From: an uncultured Christensenellaceae bacterium
GTDB lineage: Bacteria; Bacillota; Clostridia; Christensenellales; Borkfalkiaceae
NCBI GenBank assembly: GCA_910587365.1
Contig: CAJUKJ010000029.1
Span: 1 to 9,232, forward strand
Direction of reading: 5' to 3'
DNA: 9,232 bases
Part shown: in pieces, positions 6,207 through 9,232 of the stretch
How the letters are laid out: every line of letters begins with the position of its first letter
Numbering within the stretch: position 1 is the stretch's first letter
The notes under the pieces: model-generated
Told to the model about the DNA's origin: nothing
What the model saw: the letters and a program-made list of their open reading frames with translations, nothing else
Database searches by the model: none
Program-made: the position numbers and the translations under genes

Positions 6207-6808
6207 TGACGGGAATAATCGATTACGGCTGCGGAAATCTGTTTTCGCTTATAAGTTCGCTTGAAAAAATAGGGGAACGCGCAGAGGTAATATCCGATAA
6301 AAGTTTGCAGTCAGGGTGCGACAGGGTAATTCTCCCCGGCGTCGGCGCGTTCGGTAACGCAGTGCAAAAGCTGAAAAACAGCGGAATGGAAGAGGTTGTA
6401 AAAACGCTTGCTGCGGACGGTATGCCGTTGCTCGGCATATGTCTGGGGATGCAGCTATTATTTGAAAAGAGCTATGAATACGGCGAACATAACGGGCTTA
6501 GCCTGTTACAGGGGCAGGTAAAGCCCCTGTATGAAGATATTCCGCAATTAAAAATCCCCCATATGGGTTGGAACAGTCTTCATTTTACAAGGCAAAGCAA
6601 GCTTTTCAAATACGTTGAAGAAGGCGAGTACGTGTATTTCGTACATTCATTCCACGCAAAGCAGTGCGCCGACATTCTGGCAACTTCTGTTTACGGTAAA
6701 GAAATTTGCGCGGCGGTAGGCAGGCAAAACGTGTACGGCGTGCAGTTTCATCCCGAAAAGAGCGGGGATACGGGGTTGAGAATACTTAAAGGATTTGTTG
6801 AATTATGA
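6206..6808 (+). CDS. hisH: Imidazole glycerol phosphate synthase, glutaminase subunit
   Basis: Class I glutamine amidotransferase that releases ammonia from glutamine and channels it into HisF. In 200 residues the catalytic triad is complete: Cys79 in LGICLGMQ, His182 and Glu184 in VQFHPEKSG. The oxyanion-loop region PGVGAFG (44-50) and HMGWN (119-123), typical of HisH rather than other amidotransferases, are present. The start shares one base with the hisB stop (TAATG), and AAGGG at 6192-6196 provides the ribosome binding site. It is separated from its partner hisF by hisA, the usual bacterial order. Confidence 0.96.
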   Translation: MTGIIDYGCGNLFSLISSLEKIGERAEVISDKSLQSGCDRVILPGVGAFGNAVQKLKNSGMEEVVKTLAADGMPLLGICLGMQLLFEKSYEYGEHNGLSLLQGQVKPLYEDIPQLKIPHMGWNSLHFTRQSKLFKYVEEGEYVYFVHSFHAKQCADILATSVYGKEICAAVGRQNVYGVQFHPEKSGDTGLRILKGFVEL

Positions 6809-7521
6809 TTATATTTCCCGCAATAGATATACTTGGCGGAAAGGTTGTCCGTCTTTTCAAGGGCGATTACGAAGAAGTGAAAAGCTACCCCGTGACCTGC
6901 GCCGAAGCCGCGCTTTCATTCAGGGCGCAATGCGCGTCGCATATACACGCGGTCGACCTCGACGGAGCTAAAAGCGGCAACGCCGACAATGCGAAAGCCG
7001 TTAAAAGTATTATTTCGGCAACCGACGCGTTCGTTGAAATAGGCGGCGGTATAAGATGTGAAAAACAGATTTGCGACTATCTTGAAGGCGGTGCGGGCAG
7101 GGTAATTCTCGGTACGGCGGCAGTTTACGACTTCGGTTTCGTAAAAGATATGGCAAAAAAGTATCCTGCAAAAATCGCCGTTGGCGTGGACGCGTTTGAC
7201 GAAAGAGTGGCTGTTTCAGGCTGGCGGGAAGTTACGGATATCAATTCGATAGAGTTTTGCAACAGGCTTGCAGACGCGGGCGTGCGGAACGTGATTTATA
7301 CCGATATTTCACGCGACGGCACGCTTACGGGGACGAACCTTGAAGTATACGAAAGATTGGTAAAAATAGACGGTTTAAAGATAACGGCTTCGGGCGGAAT
7401 TGCAAGTTTGAAAGAAATTAAAATATTGAAGGATATAGGCGTTTATGCGGCAATTTTAGGCAAGGCTATATATGAAGGTAAAATAAGTCTAAGCGCGGCT
7501 GTTGCCGCGGCGGAGGAGTGA
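6805..7521 (+). CDS. hisA: ProFAR isomerase (phosphoribosylformimino-AICAR-P isomerase)
   Basis: A (beta-alpha)8-barrel enzyme that performs the Amadori rearrangement of ProFAR to PRFAR. In 238 residues it has the catalytic Asp8 in FPAIDILGGK at the end of strand 1, Asp167 in YTDISRDGTLTG at strand 5, and the phosphate-binding glycine segments IGGGIR (79-84) and ASGGIA (195-200). The duplicated half-barrel pattern shared with HisF is evident. The ATG overlaps the hisH stop (ATGA), with AAAGGA at 6788-6793 upstream. HisA is distinguished from HisF by the DLDGAKSG segment and by the presence of a separate hisF next door. No sign of PriA-type bifunctionality can be judged from this sequence. Confidence 0.95.
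   Translation: MIIFPAIDILGGKVVRLFKGDYEEVKSYPVTCAEAALSFRAQCASHIHAVDLDGAKSGNADNAKAVKSIISATDAFVEIGGGIRCEKQICDYLEGGAGRVILGTAAVYDFGFVKDMAKKYPAKIAVGVDAFDERVAVSGWREVTDINSIEFCNRLADAGVRNVIYTDISRDGTLTGTNLEVYERLVKIDGLKITASGGIASLKEIKILKDIGVYAAILGKAIYEGKISLSAAVAAAEE
7512..7516 (+). promoter_or_regulatory. Ribosome binding site that fixes the hisF start
   Basis: GGAGG lies 6 bases before ATG 7523. The earlier in-frame ATG at 7502 would add seven residues (MPRRRSD) ahead of the canonical MLAKRIIPCLD and is upstream of this site, so 7523 is preferred. Confidence 0.8.
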
Positions 7522-7522
7522 T

Positions 7523-8278
7523 ATGCTTGCAAAACGCATTATTCCCTGCCTTGACGTCAGGGACGGAAGGGTGGTAAAGGGGAAAAAATTTGCCGATATT
7601 TCAGATGTGGACGACCCCGCCGCGCTTGCGGAAAAATACTCCGACGGAGGCGCGGATGAGTTGGTGTTCTATGATATAACCGCAAGTTATGAAAAACGCA
7701 CGTTGTTTACCGATATTTTAAAATCGGTTGCAAGTAAGGTGTTTATTCCGCTTACCGTAGGCGGCGGAATAAACACTCTTGACGACTTCGACAGGGTTTT
7801 GAAGTGCGGGGCGGATAAGGTAAGCGTAAATTCGGGTGCGATTGCAAACCGCAAGCTTATTGCCCAAGCCGCTAAGGTTTACGGCGACCAGTGCGTGGTG
7901 CTTTCAATGGACGTAAAGCGTGCAGACGGTCGGTTTACCGTGTTTGCACAGGGCGGCAGAGTAAATACGGGTATAGACGCGTTGGAGTGGGCAAAAAGGG
8001 CCGAAGGCAGCGGCGCAGGCGAAATAGTCGTAAACAGTATAGATACCGACGGGGTTAAAAAAGGGTTCGATATAGAAATGCTTACAGCGGTTACCCAAAC
8101 GGTAAAAATTCCCGTCGTCGCAAGCGGCGGAGCGGGGAGTAAAGACGACTTCGTCACATTGTTCAAAAGCGTTAACGTTGACGCGGGGCTTGGTGCTTCG
8201 GTGTTCCACTTTGATGAATTTACTATCCGCGACCTTAAAAACCAATTAAAAAATAACGGAATAGAGGTTAGATTATGA
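7523..8278 (+). CDS. hisF: Imidazole glycerol phosphate synthase, cyclase subunit
   Basis: Uses ammonia from HisH to convert PRFAR into imidazole-glycerol phosphate and AICAR, the latter re-entering purine synthesis. From ATG 7523 the barrel protein has 251 residues, the standard length. The catalytic aspartates are in place: Asp11 in IPCLDVRDGRVVKG and Asp130 in LSMDVK. Phosphate sites are the TVGGGI (78-83) and ASGGAG (200-205) loops. The strand-6 loop reads NSIDTDGVKKGFD rather than the more common TSIDRDGTK form; I take this as lineage variation, since Asp174 and Asp176 are kept. It starts one base after the hisA stop, and its own stop overlaps hisIE as ATGA. Confidence 0.96.
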   Translation: MLAKRIIPCLDVRDGRVVKGKKFADISDVDDPAALAEKYSDGGADELVFYDITASYEKRTLFTDILKSVASKVFIPLTVGGGINTLDDFDRVLKCGADKVSVNSGAIANRKLIAQAAKVYGDQCVVLSMDVKRADGRFTVFAQGGRVNTGIDALEWAKRAEGSGAGEIVVNSIDTDGVKKGFDIEMLTAVTQTVKIPVVASGGAGSKDDFVTLFKSVNVDAGLGASVFHFDEFTIRDLKNQLKNNGIEVRL

Positions 8279-8922
8279 TTGATATATCTCAGCTTAAATT
8301 TGACGAAAGGGGTTTAATTCCCGCAGTAGTTACGGACTTTTACACCAAACAGGTGCTTACCGTTGCATATATGAACGCCGAAAGTCTTGAAATTACGTTA
8401 AAGGAGGGTAAAACCTGCTTTTTTTCCCGTTCTCGCGGAAAGCTTTGGCGCAAGGGCGAAACTTCCGGCAATTTCCAGCACGTTGTTTCAATTAAAGCCG
8501 ACTGCGACAGGGACGCGCTTACGGTTGAAGTAATTAAGGACGGACCTGCCTGCCACCTTGGCACCGACAGTTGCTTTAACGAATACGTGTACCGCTCCGA
8601 AGAGATGGAAGAATTTTCCTTGCAATGGCTGTACGCGCTTATTAAAGGACGCAAGACGGATAAAAAGGAAGGCTCGTATACAACGTATCTCTTTGAACAG
8701 GGTATAGATAAAATTTTAAAAAAGGTGGGCGAGGAGTGTACCGAAGTCATAATAGCGGGCAAGGGCGGCGACAGGGCGGAAACGGTCTTTGAAATTGCCG
8801 ATTTGGTTTATCATTTGCTTGTGCTTATGGCGGAAGAGGATATTAAAATTTCCGACGTTATCGACGAATTGAAGGTGCGGCACGTCGTGGATAAAAAAGT
8901 AAAACAACAGAAAATGAAATAA
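8275..8922 (+). CDS. hisI: Bifunctional phosphoribosyl-AMP cyclohydrolase / phosphoribosyl-ATP pyrophosphatase
   Basis: A HisI-HisE fusion (often named hisIE) that performs the second and third steps: PR-ATP to PR-AMP, then ring opening to ProFAR. The 215-residue protein has HisI at about 1-110, with Asp76, Asp78 and Asp80 of DCDRDAL as magnesium ligands and Cys77, Cys93 and Cys100 (GPACHLGTDSC) as zinc ligands. HisE follows at about 116-205, with the acidic helix motif KKVGEECTEV (149-158) and EIADLVYHLLVLM (173-185). The Lys-rich tail (207-215) is unremarkable. AGAGGT at 8263-8268 lies 6 bases before the ATG. This is the last his gene; no convincing intrinsic terminator was found before the tRNA promoter. 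Confidence 0.95.
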   Translation: MIDISQLKFDERGLIPAVVTDFYTKQVLTVAYMNAESLEITLKEGKTCFFSRSRGKLWRKGETSGNFQHVVSIKADCDRDALTVEVIKDGPACHLGTDSCFNEYVYRSEEMEEFSLQWLYALIKGRKTDKKEGSYTTYLFEQGIDKILKKVGEECTEVIIAGKGGDRAETVFEIADLVYHLLVLMAEEDIKISDVIDELKVRHVVDKKVKQQKMK

Positions 8923-8946
8923 AATTATTTTATCGCGTAAAAACAG

Positions 8947-8975
8947 TTGACAAATTTTTTTTAATTTAATAGAAT
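8947..8975 (+). promoter_or_regulatory. Sigma-A promoter of the tRNA-Met genes
   Basis: A perfect -35 TTGACA (8947-8952), a 17-base AT-only spacer with a run of eight T residues, and TAGAAT (8970-8975, one mismatch). Predicted start near 8982, about 20 bases before the mature tRNA. Both tRNA genes lie downstream, and no separate promoter was seen for the second. Confidence 0.8.
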
Positions 8976-8979
8976 AATA

Positions 8980-8998
8980 AAGCCTTGTGTCAAGGCTT
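8980..8998 (+). other. Hairpin in the 5' leader of the tRNA transcript
   Basis: AAGCCTTG (8980-8987) and CAAGGCTT (8991-8998) form a perfect 8-bp stem with a TGT loop, ending 4 bases before the initiator tRNA. No T tract follows it on the plus strand, so it is not a normal terminator for the his operon. If transcription starts near 8982, the first RNA bases form most of the stem, giving a structured 5' end on the tRNA precursor. Confidence 0.5.
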
Positions 8999-9002
8999 AT
9001 AT

Positions 9003-9080
<78 letters not shown>

Positions 9081-9179
9081 AAATATTTAAAGGGGGAAAG
9101 GGTATAAACCGCCCCTCTTGAAACGTGATATGCAAGCAATGCGACAAAGTGTTGCAAGTTTACGGGCGTTTCAGTTTAT

Positions 9180-9232
9180 GGCGACGTAGCTTAGTTGGTC
9201 TATAGCGGCCGGTTCATACCCGGCAGGTCGGC
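9180..9232 (+). tRNA. Elongator tRNA-Met (CAT), cut off by the window end
   Basis: The 5' 53 bases of a tRNA are present: acceptor 5' strand GGCGACG (9180-9186), TA, D arm (9189-9206), anticodon stem GCCGG/CCGGC (9208-9212, 9220-9224) around loop TTCATAC with CAT at 9215-9217, and variable loop AGGTC (9225-9229). The T arm and acceptor 3' strand lie beyond the window. The GGTTCATACC core resembles elongator tRNA-Met of Firmicutes more than tRNA-Ile2 (also CAT). The D stem has three pairs plus a T-T mismatch (9192 with 9203). Confidence 0.85.

Noticed and set aside
9091..9120. Intrinsic terminator after the initiator tRNA
   Set aside because: The outer stem is five pairs with a large internal loop, and the following bases (CTTGAAACG) are not a T tract.

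Overview
The window reads as a chromosomal segment of a low-to-mid GC Gram-positive bacterium, most likely of the class Clostridia. The reasons are the gene order (TrpR-like yerC, then hisZ-G-D-C-B-H-A-F-IE), the short HisG paired with HisZ, a PHP-type (HisJ/HisK) histidinol-phosphatase in place of a HisB fusion, AGGAGG-like ribosome binding sites, and tRNAs with encoded CCA. The genus cannot be named from sequence alone. The only transfer-type signal seen is one T-arm-like motif, which was rejected. There is no mobile element or CRISPR array, and no gene outside known families.

Layout: bases 1-168 hold the tail of an unidentified upstream unit, ending in a strong intrinsic terminator (134-168). 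Bases 169-289 are non-coding except for a promoter (255-283) placed so close to the next start codon that the hisJ message should be leaderless. hisJ occupies 290-1090. A 212-base AT-rich gap (1091-1302) carries a good promoter (1122-1150) overlapped by an inverted repeat, then a leader of about 145 bases. A nine-junction gene chain follows from 1303 to 8922: yerC/hisR, hisZ, hisG, hisD, hisC, hisB, hisH, hisA, hisF, hisIE. Every junction is an overlap or a 1-base gap. A promoter (8947-8975) then leads to an initiator tRNA-Met (9003-9080) and an elongator tRNA-Met cut off by the window end.

Together the genes encode every step from PRPP plus ATP to L-histidine. HisG/HisZ make phosphoribosyl-ATP. 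HisIE performs the pyrophosphohydrolase and cyclohydrolase steps, HisA the isomerisation, HisH/HisF the glutamine-dependent cyclisation that also releases AICAR. HisB dehydrates, HisC transaminates, HisJ dephosphorylates and HisD oxidises twice to histidine. The TrpR-family YerC protein encoded first is the obvious candidate repressor, and the inverted repeat on its promoter is the obvious candidate operator. No T-box, riboswitch or His-rich leader peptide was seen.

The most noteworthy points are the apparent leaderless start of hisJ, the operator-like inverted repeat ahead of the yerC-his operon, and an initiator tRNA with one extra A that must bulge from its T stem. I see no previously undescribed system; the window is mainly an ordinary, unusually compact biosynthetic operon.
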